Of a stretch of DNA of 64,000 nt, positions 39,197 through 48,526 are shown piece by piece; position 1 is the stretch's first letter; every line of letters begins with the position of its first letter. Both the position numbers and the translations under genes were made by a program. Source of the stretch: an uncultured Blastocatellia bacterium (GTDB lineage Bacteria; Acidobacteriota; Blastocatellia; Pyrinomonadales; Pyrinomonadaceae); the NCBI GenBank assembly GCA_946480785.1, contig CAMLLD010000014.1:1-64000 (forward strand), written 5' to 3'. The notes below the pieces were generated by a model that was not told where the DNA came from, searched no databases, and saw only the letters and a program-made list of their open reading frames with translations.

Positions 39197-42100
39197 ATGC
39201 GTCGCCTTATTACATCTCTGACCCTGATCTGCATGCTGCTCGCGAACGGCGTGACTTCGCAGGCACGCAAAAACCCCCTGAAACAAACGAAATCACGCAC
39301 CGAAGCAAAAACCCCAAAATCTTCGGCCCCCCAAAAGCAGGTCGCCCGTCGCGAGCGTGAATCAGCCAAAGACAAGGCGACGCGACGTGAACTCATCAAA
39401 CGCAATCCCCGTCTCAAATCACTTTTCAAGCCCGAGGTCGATGCCGATAACGATCGCACCGACCAACCACAGGAAGCAATGGAGTGGTATTTGAAAAAGC
39501 GTCTGCCTAAAGGCGAGAAGGTGTTGCCCGTGGAGCGCTACTTCGAAGCGAAAGAGAAGATCAAAAAGATGAAGCGCTTCTCGACTCGCGGCAACAAGAA
39601 CCTCCCGCCGGCACAGGACACGGAAGAGCTTCTCGGCGATGGCGGTGAAGATCCTGAGTTTCCAAACGGAACGGGCGGCGGTGGCGCGGGTGACGGTAGC
39701 GCCTCCACCAGCGGCGCACTCGGCACGTGGCAATCGATTGGACCAGGCAACGTCGGCGGCCGCACGCGCGCGTTGGTGATCGATCCCGTCGATCCCAACA
39801 CTATGTATTCGGCCGGAGTTGCCGGTGGCGTGTGGAAAACTACGAATGCCGGTAGTTCGTGGGCGCCTTTGAACGACTTTCTCGCCAACATCGCAGTCAC
39901 GGTTTTGGCGATGGATCCCAACGATCACAACACGCTCTACGCCGGCACCGGTGAGGGTTTCTTCAACGCTGACGGCGTTCGCGGCGCGGGTATCTTCAAG
40001 ACTAACGACGCTGGCGCACACTGGACGCGTCTCGCTTCGACCGCGTCGAATACAAACTTCTTCTTCATCGCCGACATCGTCGTCAGTCCGGCGAACAGTC
40101 AACACGTCTACGCGGCGACGCGCACTGGTGTGTGGCGCAGTCTCGACGGCGGCGCAAACTGGACGCAGGTGATCGTTTCGAATGCCGCTAACGGCGCGAA
40201 CGGCGCGATGGACCTCGTGATGCGCACCGATCAGGCGACTGATTACATCTACGCCGCAGTCGGCACGTTCGCGCGTTCACACATCTTCCGTAACACAGAC
40301 GCGGGCGGTTCCGGCACGTGGGTCGACGTTTTCTCCGATCCGGTCGGCGGCCGCACTTCTTTAGCGATCGCGCCCTCGAATCAGAACACGATCTATGCGA
40401 TGGTCGCTTGCATCTCCTGCGGCGCGGGTACGAATCCGAACTTCCCGACTGCCAACTACACCGATGGTCTGCTCGGAGTTTTCCGTTCGCAGTCAGCCGG
40501 TGATGCCGGTTCATGGACCACGCAGGTGCGCAACAACAGTGCGAACCTGCAAGACACGCTGTTGCTCACAAACCCGGTCAACGGCGCATTTTTGCAGTGC
40601 GGTTTCGGATCGAGTCAGTTTATTAATCAAGGCTGGTACGACAACGTGCTGGCGGTCGATCCGACGGATGAAAACAAGGTTTGGGCCGGCGGCATCGACG
40701 TGTTCCGTTCCGATAACGGCGGTGTCAACTGGGCCGTTGCATCGTATTGGTGGTTCCAGGGAAACGGCACACCGCCTAACAACGGCGATCCGCAACTGGT
40801 CCACGCCGACAATCACGTTCTCGTTTTTCACCCGCAGTACAACGGCACTACAAATCAAACGCTCATCGTCGGCGACGACGGCGGTATCTACAAAACCGAC
40901 AACGCGAAGACCGGAAACGTTGGTTATGTGAACGGCATCAATCCGAGCGGCGGAACGATCACTAACGCGAGTCCGATCTGCGGCAACGAGTTCACGCCAG
41001 GCGGCTTCTTTACAGTTCCCTCGCCGGTGATTTGGGCTCCTTTAAATAATGGCTACGCGGTGACGCAGTTCTATCACGGCCTGCCTTATCCGAACGGACA
41101 AACCTATTTCGGCGGCGCGCAGGACAACGGCACCAATCGCGGCACGGACGCGGCTGGTCCAAATGCGTGGGCGCGCATCAACGGCGGTGACGGTGGTTAC
41201 GTGGCTGTCAATCCGCAGAACACGAACACCATCTTTTTCGAGACGACGGGTCTTTCATTGCGTCGTTCGACGAATGGCGGCGCGAGTTCCGCGTCGGTGA
41301 TCACGGGCATTGCCGGAGACGCGTTCCCGTTCATCACCGTCTTCAGAATGGATCCGAACGTTCCGACGCGTTTGTGGATCGGCGGCCAGTTCATGTGGCG
41401 CAGCGATAACAACGCGACGAACTGGACCAGGACGAGCAATGCGGCGCAAACGGGCGGTTCGATTACAGCGATGGCGATCGCGCCCGGTAATTCCAACGTC
41501 GTCATTGACGGCGCGGCTTCCGGTCAGCTCCGCCGGACCACGATCGGCACCACGGCGAACGCTGCGAGTGTGTTGAATACCGTATGGCTGCAATCGTTCA
41601 CGCCGCGCGGCAACGGCAACGGCACGATCTCGTGGGTTGAATATGACCCGTCGAACAGCAATAACGTCTGGGCCACTATTTCAACCTTCAACGTTGCTCC
41701 AAACGCACAGGGTACGGGCGCTGGTCACGTGTTCAAGAGCACCAACGGCGGCGCGACCTGGACTCTCGCCGACGGCACGCAGACGCCGGGTAACGTCAAC
41801 GCGATTCCCGACATTCCGGCGCACTCGGTGGTTATCGATCCGAACGACAATCAACGCATCTACGTCGGCACCGATCTCGGTGTGTTTGTTTCGCTCGACG
41901 GCGGCGCGAACTGGGCGCGTGAGACGACGGGCTTCTCGAACACCGTGGTCGAATCGATGTCGGCTGTGAACAATAACGGCGTCACGACGCTGTTTGCTTT
42001 CACGCACGGTCGCGGTACTTTCAAGGTCACGATTCCCACTTCGTGCGCGACTGTTTCGCCGACGACGCAAGCCTTCTTCTCGCCCGGAAATACCGGCAAC

Positions 42101-43687
42101 GTCACGGTGACGAAGAACCTGTCAGCGACCGCGCCCTGCGATTGGAACGCGGTGAGCAACAGCTCGTTCATCACGATCGATTCCGGCGCGAGTGGCAGCA
42201 ACAACGGCACGGTCAACTTCACGGTTGCGCCGAATACGACTGGCGCTGCGCGCGTCGGCACGTTAACTGTTGCCGGGCGCAACGTCACCATCACGCAGGA
42301 TGCAGCGCCGACCGCCAACAACGACACGGCGACTACGGATGAAGACACGCCAGTCGACATCAACGTGCTTGCCAATGACGTCGAGCCGGACGGCGACACG
42401 CTCAACATCACTGCTACCACGCAAGGCGCGAATGGGACCGTCTCGGTCAATGCCAACAAGACGATCCATTACGCACCCGCGCTGAACTTCTTCGGCAACG
42501 ATTCTTTCACTTACACGATTGACGACGGACACGGCGCGACGTCGACGGCGACCGTCAACGTCACCGTCAACGCAGTGAACGACGCCCCCGTGTTCGCGAT
42601 CAATGTGCTGTCGCAAACGGTTCAGTACAGCGATCCGATCACGCCGGTGACCGTTTCGGTTTCTGACGTTGACGATCCGACGTCGTCACTGACGTTGTCG
42701 GTGCTCTCGTCGTTGCCCGCGGGAATCACGGTCACTCCGACGGGTGTTGGCTCGTTGACGATCTCCGGCAATCCGCTCGTCGTTGCCGGGGTTTACAACA
42801 TCAACCTGCAAGTCAGTGATCCGCACGGCGCGACGACCAATGCAACCGTGACGATCACCGTGAACAAGGAAACGGCGGAGACGGCCTATACCGGTGATAT
42901 GGGCGTCATCACTGCTGGTCCAACCATCACGACCGCAACGGTTCGGCTTGCGGCGCACCTGACGCAGGATCCCGACGGCGCTCCCGGCGACATCACACTC
43001 GCTCGAGTGACGTTTGAGATCTTCAAGGCCACCAACATGACGAACACGCCGGACATGACGGTGACGAACGTTCCGGTCGACAGCAACGGCGATGCGCTCG
43101 TACTGCTGCCGGGCGTCGCCGCCGACACGTACGTCGTGAAAGTGAAGATCGACGCGACAAACGGATACTGGACGGCGGACCCGGTCGGCCTCGGCACGAT
43201 CAACGTGGCGGTGGGTACCAACGATCAGCGTGCGGCAGGTGGCGGCTGGATCGCGGATGCCGGCAGCGCGAACGGCAAAGGCAACTTTGGTTTCACCGTT
43301 CGTATTGACAAGGGCAATCCGAAGGGTAACTCGATCTACATCTTCCGCGGCACTGATGGCTTCAACTACATCGTGAAGGGCACGAGTTGGCAGGGTGGAT
43401 TCCTGAACTTCTCGACCGAACCGAGCACGAGTACGTTGAATCGGGCTTCGTTTGCGGGCAAGTGCACGGTGCAGAAGGTCGATCGGGCGACAGGCGCGGT
43501 AGTCGCTTCCTTCGGCAACTACTCGTTCACCGTCGACGCCCGGGACGGCGATCTGTTGACGCCACCGCAAGGCGATGCCTACGCGATCACCATCCTGGAC
43601 AGCAACGGCGTCATCTGGCGCCGCGTCGGCACGAACACCTCCCTCATCCCCCTCGGCGGCGGCAACGTCAACGTGAAGGCGAGGTAG
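39197..43687 (+). CDS. Giant secreted beta-propeller / BACON / cadherin-like adhesin-type protein
   Basis: 1496 residues from the ATG at 39197 (signal MRRLITSLTLICMLLANGVTSQA); an upstream ATG at 39077 would add 40 residues ahead of the signal. A basic, charged N-terminal segment (to about 130) is followed by VPS10/sialidase-like propeller repeats with Asp-Gly-Gly motifs (WRSLDGGANWTQ, VFKSTNGGATWT; about 180-930). A BACON-like domain (CATVSPTTQAFF; about 930-1030), a tandem-95/Ig-like domain (NNDTATTDEDTPVDINVLAND; about 1035-1130), a putative-Ig domain and a C-terminal domain found in other acidobacterial surface proteins (from about 1235) follow. A long terminator ends it. Function: surface binding, by inference. 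Confidence 0.85.
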   Translation: MRRLITSLTLICMLLANGVTSQARKNPLKQTKSRTEAKTPKSSAPQKQVARRERESAKDKATRRELIKRNPRLKSLFKPEVDADNDRTDQPQEAMEWYLKKRLPKGEKVLPVERYFEAKEKIKKMKRFSTRGNKNLPPAQDTEELLGDGGEDPEFPNGTGGGGAGDGSASTSGALGTWQSIGPGNVGGRTRALVIDPVDPNTMYSAGVAGGVWKTTNAGSSWAPLNDFLANIAVTVLAMDPNDHNTLYAGTGEGFFNADGVRGAGIFKTNDAGAHWTRLASTASNTNFFFIADIVVSPANSQHVYAATRTGVWRSLDGGANWTQVIVSNAANGANGAMDLVMRTDQATDYIYAAVGTFARSHIFRNTDAGGSGTWVDVFSDPVGGRTSLAIAPSNQNTIYAMVACISCGAGTNPNFPTANYTDGLLGVFRSQSAGDAGSWTTQVRNNSANLQDTLLLTNPVNGAFLQCGFGSSQFINQGWYDNVLAVDPTDENKVWAGGIDVFRSDNGGVNWAVASYWWFQGNGTPPNNGDPQLVHADNHVLVFHPQYNGTTNQTLIVGDDGGIYKTDNAKTGNVGYVNGINPSGGTITNASPICGNEFTPGGFFTVPSPVIWAPLNNGYAVTQFYHGLPYPNGQTYFGGAQDNGTNRGTDAAGPNAWARINGGDGGYVAVNPQNTNTIFFETTGLSLRRSTNGGASSASVITGIAGDAFPFITVFRMDPNVPTRLWIGGQFMWRSDNNATNWTRTSNAAQTGGSITAMAIAPGNSNVVIDGAASGQLRRTTIGTTANAASVLNTVWLQSFTPRGNGNGTISWVEYDPSNSNNVWATISTFNVAPNAQGTGAGHVFKSTNGGATWTLADGTQTPGNVNAIPDIPAHSVVIDPNDNQRIYVGTDLGVFVSLDGGANWARETTGFSNTVVESMSAVNNNGVTTLFAFTHGRGTFKVTIPTSCATVSPTTQAFFSPGNTGNVTVTKNLSATAPCDWNAVSNSSFITIDSGASGSNNGTVNFTVAPNTTGAARVGTLTVAGRNVTITQDAAPTANNDTATTDEDTPVDINVLANDVEPDGDTLNITATTQGANGTVSVNANKTIHYAPALNFFGNDSFTYTIDDGHGATSTATVNVTVNAVNDAPVFAINVLSQTVQYSDPITPVTVSVSDVDDPTSSLTLSVLSSLPAGITVTPTGVGSLTISGNPLVVAGVYNINLQVSDPHGATTNATVTITVNKETAETAYTGDMGVITAGPTITTATVRLAAHLTQDPDGAPGDITLARVTFEIFKATNMTNTPDMTVTNVPVDSNGDALVLLPGVAADTYVVKVKIDATNGYWTADPVGLGTINVAVGTNDQRAAGGGWIADAGSANGKGNFGFTVRIDKGNPKGNSIYIFRGTDGFNYIVKGTSWQGGFLNFSTEPSTSTLNRASFAGKCTVQKVDRATGAVVASFGNYSFTVDARDGDLLTPPQGDAYAITILDSNGVIWRRVGTNTSLIPLGGGNVNVKAR

Positions 43688-43708
43688 GTTCGTAGTTCAA
43701 CAACTTAC

Positions 43709-43746
43709 GGGTTGGAGATGAGAGATCATCTCCAACCCTTTTTTTG
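43709..43746 (+). terminator. Intrinsic terminator of the giant propeller gene
   Basis: GGGTTGGAGATGA (43709-43721) pairs over 13 bases with TCATCTCCAACCC (43726-43738) around the loop GAGA, followed by a run of eight T. Confidence 0.93.
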
Positions 43747-43752
43747 TTTGCG

Positions 43753-44043
43753 TTATGCGCGCGACTTCCAGAGTTCAGGATCGCGACGCGAGTGGAAAAC
43801 CGCAGTTACCTCAATCTCACTCGTTAACACTTCATAGAAGATCGCAAACGGGAACCGGCGGACCACAGCGCGCCGCAAGGTTCGGTAGACGATCGGAAAT
43901 GCATACGGGTTTTCGAGGATTCGCGATAATGCGTCGTGAATACACTGCATGAACTCGAGGTCCAGATCGGCGCGCTGGTGAGAGTACCACTCGCGGGCCT
44001 CGGTGAGTTCGGCCTCCGCTTCGGGACTGATGCGGATGAGCAT
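43753..44043 (-). CDS. RelE/ParE-family toxin
   Basis: 96 residues with the ParE pattern ISPEAEAELTEAREWYSHQRADL at the N-terminus, RILENPYAFPIVY in the middle and a conserved basic strand RRFPFAIFYEV. Related toxins inhibit DNA gyrase (ParE) or cleave mRNA on ribosomes (RelE); the lack of the RelE catalytic set favours ParE-like. Its ATG overlaps the antitoxin stop in TAATG, so translation is coupled. Confidence 0.9.
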   Translation of the reverse strand: MLIRISPEAEAELTEAREWYSHQRADLDLEFMQCIHDALSRILENPYAFPIVYRTLRRAVVRRFPFAIFYEVLTSEIEVTAVFHSRRDPELWKSRA

Positions 44044-44270
44044 TACTGCTGGCGCGACTTCATGAATTCAGATCTGATCTCGTCCCAAGTGCGTCCTCGA
44101 CCGGGATTGTTTCTGGCAAGCTGCAATCGCCGGTCGAGTTCCAGCTTTTGAGTCTCAGTTAACGCGAAAGCCTCATTCTCTTCCGCAATCGTGTCCCAGA
44201 TCTCTTCGACCAGGCGAATTCGTTCAGGGATGCTGAGGTTCTTGGCTTGTTTGGTTAACTCCATTGCCAT
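44043..44270 (-). CDS. Addiction-module antitoxin (TIGR02574 family)
   Basis: 75 residues. The helical LSIPERIRLVEEIWDTIAEE block and the ELDRRLQLARNNPGRGRTWDEI C-terminus are typical of the TIGR02574 addiction-module component. It neutralises the adjacent ParE-like toxin by binding and probably autoregulates the operon. First gene of the two-gene module, with its promoter in the 44271-44400 gap. Confidence 0.9.
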   Translation of the reverse strand: MAMELTKQAKNLSIPERIRLVEEIWDTIAEENEAFALTETQKLELDRRLQLARNNPGRGRTWDEIRSEFMKSRQQ

Positions 44271-44282
44271 GGTCGCAGATTA

Positions 44283-44320
44283 TAGCAAAGCCTTCAGCGG
44301 CTGCGGGGCCGCCGAATTGG
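44283..44320. repeat. 38-bp direct repeat, copy A
   Basis: Begins TAGCAAAGCC and ends GGCCGCCGAATTGG. It matches copy B at 44614-44651 at about 34 of 39 aligned positions. Both copies are rich in GGC/GCC and can form hairpins. Confidence 0.7.
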
Positions 44321-44406
44321 CAATCGTTGAGCTTCGGAACAAACATCGCCTCAAGGTGTCTAAGCAGAGTCGCCCCAAGTGAACAGATGGAGAAAGGTTG
44401 TGAGCG

Positions 44407-44616
44407 ATGCTCTTGCTAGTGACTCTGTTAGTAACTCTGCTCCAGGAAACAGCAACCGATTTTAGTGACCTCGGAAAACTGATGCTCGGCGGTTTGGTGG
44501 CAGCAATTCTGATCGCTGCTGCTTTGACGTTCGTCAGGTTGAAACTACGAGGCAAGAAGCCGCCGCCGAGTTTCATTAGCATCACGGCGACCGAAAAGGA
44601 TCGAGGCGAGTTGTAG
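44407..44616 (+). CDS. Small single-pass membrane protein
   Basis: 69 residues: hydrophobic N-terminus (MLLLVTLLVTLL), a short acidic stretch, a membrane helix (GGLVAAILIAAALTFV) and a basic tail (KLRGKKPPPS). GAGCG upstream is a poor ribosome site. Its stop codon lies in direct repeat copy B, and the gene is bracketed by copies A and B. No family recognised. Confidence 0.55.
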   Translation: MLLLVTLLVTLLQETATDFSDLGKLMLGGLVAAILIAAALTFVRLKLRGKKPPPSFISITATEKDRGEL

Positions 44617-44651
44617 CAAAGCCTCAACGGCTGCGGCGGCCGCCGAGTTGG
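44614..44651. repeat. 38-bp direct repeat, copy B
   Basis: Second copy of the repeat at 44283-44320. It provides the TAG stop of the small membrane protein on the plus strand and, on the minus strand, the C-terminal codons (QLGGRRSR, stop) of the IclR gene. Confidence 0.7.
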
Positions 44652-45445
44652 GCTGAGAGTTTTAGGGCGGTGGTTTGGACGATCTTGCCGAACGAGTGCA
44701 GATGGTCGTCGTTCATTTGACTCACCGTGCCGCTCACGCCGATAGCAGCAACCACTTCACCCGTCGCAGCAAACACCGGCGCGGCGACACAACGCACACC
44801 GACAGCGTGTTCCTCGTCGTCGATCGCATAACCACGCCGGCGAATCGCCGCGAGATCTTCGAGCAGATGCGGCAGCGTAACGATCGTTCGCGCCGATACC
44901 GGACGCACCGGATGCAGCCCCGCAATCTCCTGCACCTCTTCACGACTCAACTGACAAATCAACGCCTTGCCAACTGCCGTCACTTGCGGCGCGACACGGC
45001 GACCGTTCCAAATATCCATCTTGATAAAACCCGGCGACTCGATCCGTTCGATATAGACCGCCTCGCCGTGATCGAGTATGGCAAGGTGCGAACCCAAACG
45101 CGTCGTCTCGACGATCTGTCGCAAGTGAGGCATCGCGAGCTCGCGCAGCGCCATGCCCTGCATCGCCTGACCGCCAAGACTCAACACGCGAATCCCGAGT
45201 GTGTGCTGTCCGGTCTCGCCGTCGCGATGCACGTAGCCGCGACCCACGAGCGTTCTCAACAAATAACTGGTCGAACTCTTCGGCACTTTCGCCGCGCGGC
45301 TGATCTCCGAAGTGCTCAGTCCCTGATTCCGGCTCGCGAGCAATTCAAGGATCGATAGCGCGCGCTCAACCGAAGTTACCTGCTCCCGGCTGCCGTTTCG
45401 TTTTACGAACTCCTGACTCTTCGCCACCCCTGCTCGACTCATCAT
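44624..45445 (-). CDS. iclR: IclR-family regulator of the glyoxylate bypass
   Basis: 273 residues from the ATG at 45445 (GGAGGGG 5 bases upstream); a longer frame to 45640 would run through the regulatory region. An N-terminal winged helix-turn-helix (SVERALSILELLASRN, LSTSEISRAAKVPKSSTSYLLRTL) precedes the effector domain (LRELAMPHLRQIVETTRLG, GRRVAPQVTAVGKAL, GIGVSGTVSQ-like). It is divergent from aceB-aceA, as expected for a dedicated bypass regulator responding to glyoxylate or pyruvate-type effectors. The gene symbol rests on this context. Confidence 0.88.
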   Translation of the reverse strand: MMSRAGVAKSQEFVKRNGSREQVTSVERALSILELLASRNQGLSTSEISRAAKVPKSSTSYLLRTLVGRGYVHRDGETGQHTLGIRVLSLGGQAMQGMALRELAMPHLRQIVETTRLGSHLAILDHGEAVYIERIESPGFIKMDIWNGRRVAPQVTAVGKALICQLSREEVQEIAGLHPVRPVSARTIVTLPHLLEDLAAIRRRGYAIDDEEHAVGVRCVAAPVFAATGEVVAAIGVSGTVSQMNDDHLHSFGKIVQTTALKLSAQLGGRRSR

Positions 45446-45471
45446 CACTACCCCTCCAACAGCAAAACCGT

Positions 45472-45487
45472 GTTCACAATTCCGAAC
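45472..45487. promoter_or_regulatory. IclR-type operator candidate, site 1
   Basis: GTTCACAATTCCGAAC, an imperfect palindrome (GTTC-8-GAAC), 27 bases before the iclR start. Repeated with variations at 45580 and 45657. Confidence 0.55.
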
Positions 45488-45579
45488 GCACTCAATCAAG
45501 GCACAACTCAAACACGGGGGCTTTTCCAGCGAAAGACCGTAAACACTGGCTGACTCCACAGAATCGTGAAGAAATTTCC

Positions 45580-45595
45580 GTTCACGATTGCGATC
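45580..45595. promoter_or_regulatory. IclR-type operator candidate, site 2
   Basis: GTTCACGATTGCGATC, matching site 1 at 13 of 16 positions, in the iclR-aceB intergenic region 49 bases before the aceB ATG. Confidence 0.45.
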
Positions 45596-45643
45596 GCCGT
45601 ATTGCGGGGGTTGAGAAGGGCATGCTAAACCTCCCGGCACTTT

Positions 45644-47179
45644 ATGTCGAGCACTCGTTCACAATACGGAACACGTTTCAATACGGCGCCGCCGGGATTC
45701 AATGCCGAGAGCGATCTGCCGAAGGGATTCAGCGAGTTTTTGCGGAGCCTGCATAACGAACTCACCCCACGCCAACAATCGCTGGCACGCCAGCGCACTG
45801 AAGTTCTCGCGGCCGCTCACAACGGTCGCAAACCAAACTATCTCGCACCTTCAGCGGCCACGACGACAGAGTGGACGATTCCACTTCCCGACTGGTGCGC
45901 CGACCAGCGCAACCAGATGACGGGACCGGCCGACGACGCCGAACTCGTCGTGAAGATGCTCAACTCCGGCGCGCCCGGCGTGATGTTGGACCTTGAAGAC
46001 TCGATGGCGAACACGTGGTCCAACTTGACGATCGGCATTACAAACATCGACAAAGCACTGAGGGGCGAGCTCACCTACCACGACGCGAAACGAGATCGCA
46101 ACGTCAGCATCAACGAGAGCAAGACCGTAATCTGGATCAGACCGCGCGGCCTGCACATCAGCCAGGCCGGAGTGCTGCGCGACGAACTGATGTCGGCGTC
46201 GCTGTTCGATGTGGCGCTGGTCGCGTACCAGGCAGACGCCGATCGTCTGAAGCATCCGCTTAGTTTCTATATTCCGAAATCGGAGTCAGCCGAAGAGGCG
46301 TTGTGGTGGCGCGATCTCTTCCGCGCGATCGAGAATGCGAAGGGCTGGCCGCGCGGTTACATCAAGTGCATGGCGCTCGTGGAGTCGCATCCGATCGCGT
46401 ATCAGATGGAGGAGTTCATCTACAACCTGCGCGACCATCTCGTCGGTTTGAATCTCGGCCGCTGGGACTACATGGCGAGCCTCATCCATTTCAATCTCAA
46501 CGATCCAGCGTGGATCCTGCCGGACCGAAACACGATTCCGCACAACGTTCCGTTCTTTCAGAACCTGCGCGAGCTGTTGGCGGAGACGTGTCACAAGCAC
46601 GGCATTCTCGCGATCGGCGGCATGACGGCGTTGTATCCGAGCCGCACCGATCGCGAACTCAACGAACGCGCGCTGCGCGTGCTCGCCGAAGACAAGAAGA
46701 ACGAAGCAAACTGCTTGATGGACGGCGCATGGACCGGACATCCCGATCAAAACGAGATCGCCGTGCAGCAGTTTCCGTTTCCCAATCAAGTCACAAAGCG
46801 TAAGGCCGACGAGCCCCCGTATCCCGATTTGCGTCCCGTACCGCAGGGCGTCGGCAAGATCACGGAAGACGGCACACGCACCGCGGTGCGCACCGTCATT
46901 CGTTATCGCAACGGCGTGCTCAACGGCAAAGGCGCGAGTCTCCTCGACGGCTACATGGAAGATCTGGCCACCGATCGCATCTATCGCCTGATGATCGCGC
47001 AACGCCTTCGTCATCGACTGCACGACGCGGCCGAGATCAACCAGATGTTTGATGAAGAGCTCAGCCGTATTTTGCACGACCTTCCCCTCGACACCGATCA
47101 ATCCCTCAGCGAAACCTACCGCACCGCACGAAACATCAGCGAATCGCTGATCCGCGATCAGGAATTTGATCCGGTCTGA
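45644..47179 (+). CDS. aceB: Malate synthase A
   Basis: 511 residues. Family blocks are NSGAPGVMLDLEDSMANTW, VIWIRPRGLHI, GLNLGRWDYMASLIHF and DGAWTGHPDQNEIA. It condenses glyoxylate with acetyl-CoA to malate using Mg2+ in the cytoplasm. The start at 45644 has a poor ribosome site, but no other in-frame start precedes the conserved FNAESDLPKGFSEFL. An operator-like site lies at codons 5-10. Followed 27 bases later by aceA; together the two genes bypass the decarboxylating TCA steps on acetate or fatty acids. Confidence 0.96.
   Translation: MSSTRSQYGTRFNTAPPGFNAESDLPKGFSEFLRSLHNELTPRQQSLARQRTEVLAAAHNGRKPNYLAPSAATTTEWTIPLPDWCADQRNQMTGPADDAELVVKMLNSGAPGVMLDLEDSMANTWSNLTIGITNIDKALRGELTYHDAKRDRNVSINESKTVIWIRPRGLHISQAGVLRDELMSASLFDVALVAYQADADRLKHPLSFYIPKSESAEEALWWRDLFRAIENAKGWPRGYIKCMALVESHPIAYQMEEFIYNLRDHLVGLNLGRWDYMASLIHFNLNDPAWILPDRNTIPHNVPFFQNLRELLAETCHKHGILAIGGMTALYPSRTDRELNERALRVLAEDKKNEANCLMDGAWTGHPDQNEIAVQQFPFPNQVTKRKADEPPYPDLRPVPQGVGKITEDGTRTAVRTVIRYRNGVLNGKGASLLDGYMEDLATDRIYRLMIAQRLRHRLHDAAEINQMFDEELSRILHDLPLDTDQSLSETYRTARNISESLIRDQEFDPV
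45657..45672. promoter_or_regulatory. IclR-type operator candidate, site 3 (inside aceB)
   Basis: GTTCACAATACGGAAC, matching site 1 at 14 of 16 positions, begins 14 bases after the first base of the aceB ATG. A repressor here would block early elongation or initiation. Confidence 0.5.
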
Positions 47180-47206
47180 CACTCAAACAAAGCAGGGGGA
47201 AGAGCG

Positions 47207-48526
47207 ATGAACACTTACGATCACGTTGCACTGGAAAACGAATGGGCCACCAACAAACGCTGGCAGGGAATCACACGCGGCTACACGGCGGAAGACGTTT
47301 TGAAACTGCGCGGCTCGGTCGAGATCAAATACACGCTCGCCGAGCGGGGCGCGAAACGTCTTTGGGAACTGCTACATCACGAGCCGTATATAGCGGCGCT
47401 CGGCGCGATGACGGGTTGTCAGGCAGTGCAGCAGGTGCAGGCCGGACTGAAAGCGATTTATCTCAGCGGTTGGCAGGTGGCGGCGGATGCAAACCTCGCG
47501 GGACACATGTATCCCGATCAGAGTTTGTATCCGGCGAACAGCGTTCCCGACGTAGTGCGCAAGATCAACCAGGCTTTGCAGCGCGCCGATCAGATCGATC
47601 ATGCGGAAGGACGCAACGGGATCGATTGGTTCGTGCCGATCGTCGCGGATGCGGAAGCCGGGTTCGGCGGCAACCTGAATGCGTTTGAGTTGATGAAAGG
47701 GATGATTGAAGCAGGCGCGGCGGGCGTGCACTTCGAAGATCAGCTCGCTTCGTGCAAGAAGTGCGGCCACATGGGCGGCAAGGTGCTCGTGCCGACGCAG
47801 GAGTTCATTCAAAAACTGATCGCAGCGCGGCTCGCCGCCGACGTGCTCGGCGTCGACACGATTCTCGTCGCGCGCACTGACGCGGACGGCGCGGGTCTGC
47901 TCACGAGCGATATCGACGAACGCGATCATGCGTTCTTAACTGGCGAACGCACGACTGAAGGTTTCTTCGGCGTCAAAGCCGGGTTGGACCAGGCAATCGC
48001 GCGCGCACTCGCTTACGCGCCTTACGCCGACATCGTTTGGTGTGAGACGTCGGAACCGAACCTCGAAGACGCGAGCCGTTTTGCGCACGCGATTCACGAG
48101 CAGTTTCCCGGCAAGTTGCTGGCTTACAATTGCTCGCCTTCGTTCAACTGGAAGAAGAAGCTCGACGAGCGCACGATTGCGAAGTTTCAAAAAGAACTCG
48201 GGCTGATGGGTTACAAGTTTCAGTTCATCACGCTCGCGGGTTTCCACGCGCTCAACCTCGCGATGTTTGAACTCGCGAGCGAGTATCGCGAAACGGGCAT
48301 GAGCGCCTACGCGAAGCTTCAGGCGACGGAGTTTGAGCGCGAAGCTGACAGCAATTATCGCGCGGTGAAGCATCAGGCGTTCGTCGGCACGGGCTATTTC
48401 GATCGCGTGGCGCAGGTGATCGCGGGCGGCACTTCGTCGACGACGGCTTTGAACGGGTCGACAGAGCAGGCGCAGTTTACGCAACCGCCGATCGCGCAAA
48501 CAGCGACTGCGATCAGCGCCAGTTAG
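47207..48526 (+). CDS. aceA: Isocitrate lyase
   Basis: 439 residues. The catalytic motif [14 protein letters not shown] (about residues 185-198) and the metal/substrate site [15 protein letters not shown] are intact, as are the [11 protein letters not shown] and [13 protein letters not shown] blocks. It splits isocitrate to glyoxylate and succinate. AGGGGGAAGAG lies upstream of the ATG. It forms the aceBA operon; no aceK kinase follows. Its last bases overlap the convergent ankyrin gene by 4. Confidence 0.97.
   Translation: MNTYDHVALENEWATNKRWQGITRGYTAEDVLKLRGSVEIKYTLAERGAKRLWELLHHEPYIAALGAMTGCQAVQQVQAGLKAIYLSGWQVAADANLAGHMYPDQSLYPANSVPDVVRKINQALQRADQIDHAEGRNGIDWFVPIVADAEAGFGGNLNAFELMKGMIEAGAAGVHFEDQLASCKKCGHMGGKVLVPTQEFIQKLIAARLAADVLGVDTILVARTDADGAGLLTSDIDERDHAFLTGERTTEGFFGVKAGLDQAIARALAYAPYADIVWCETSEPNLEDASRFAHAIHEQFPGKLLAYNCSPSFNWKKKLDERTIAKFQKELGLMGYKFQFITLAGFHALNLAMFELASEYRETGMSAYAKLQATEFEREADSNYRAVKHQAFVGTGYFDRVAQVIAGGTSSTTALNGSTEQAQFTQPPIAQTATAISAS

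Noticed and set aside
45446..45640. 65-residue N-terminal extension of IclR
   Set aside because: It would cover the operator region and lies upstream of a strong ribosome site; Cys-rich sequence without similarity to IclR proteins.
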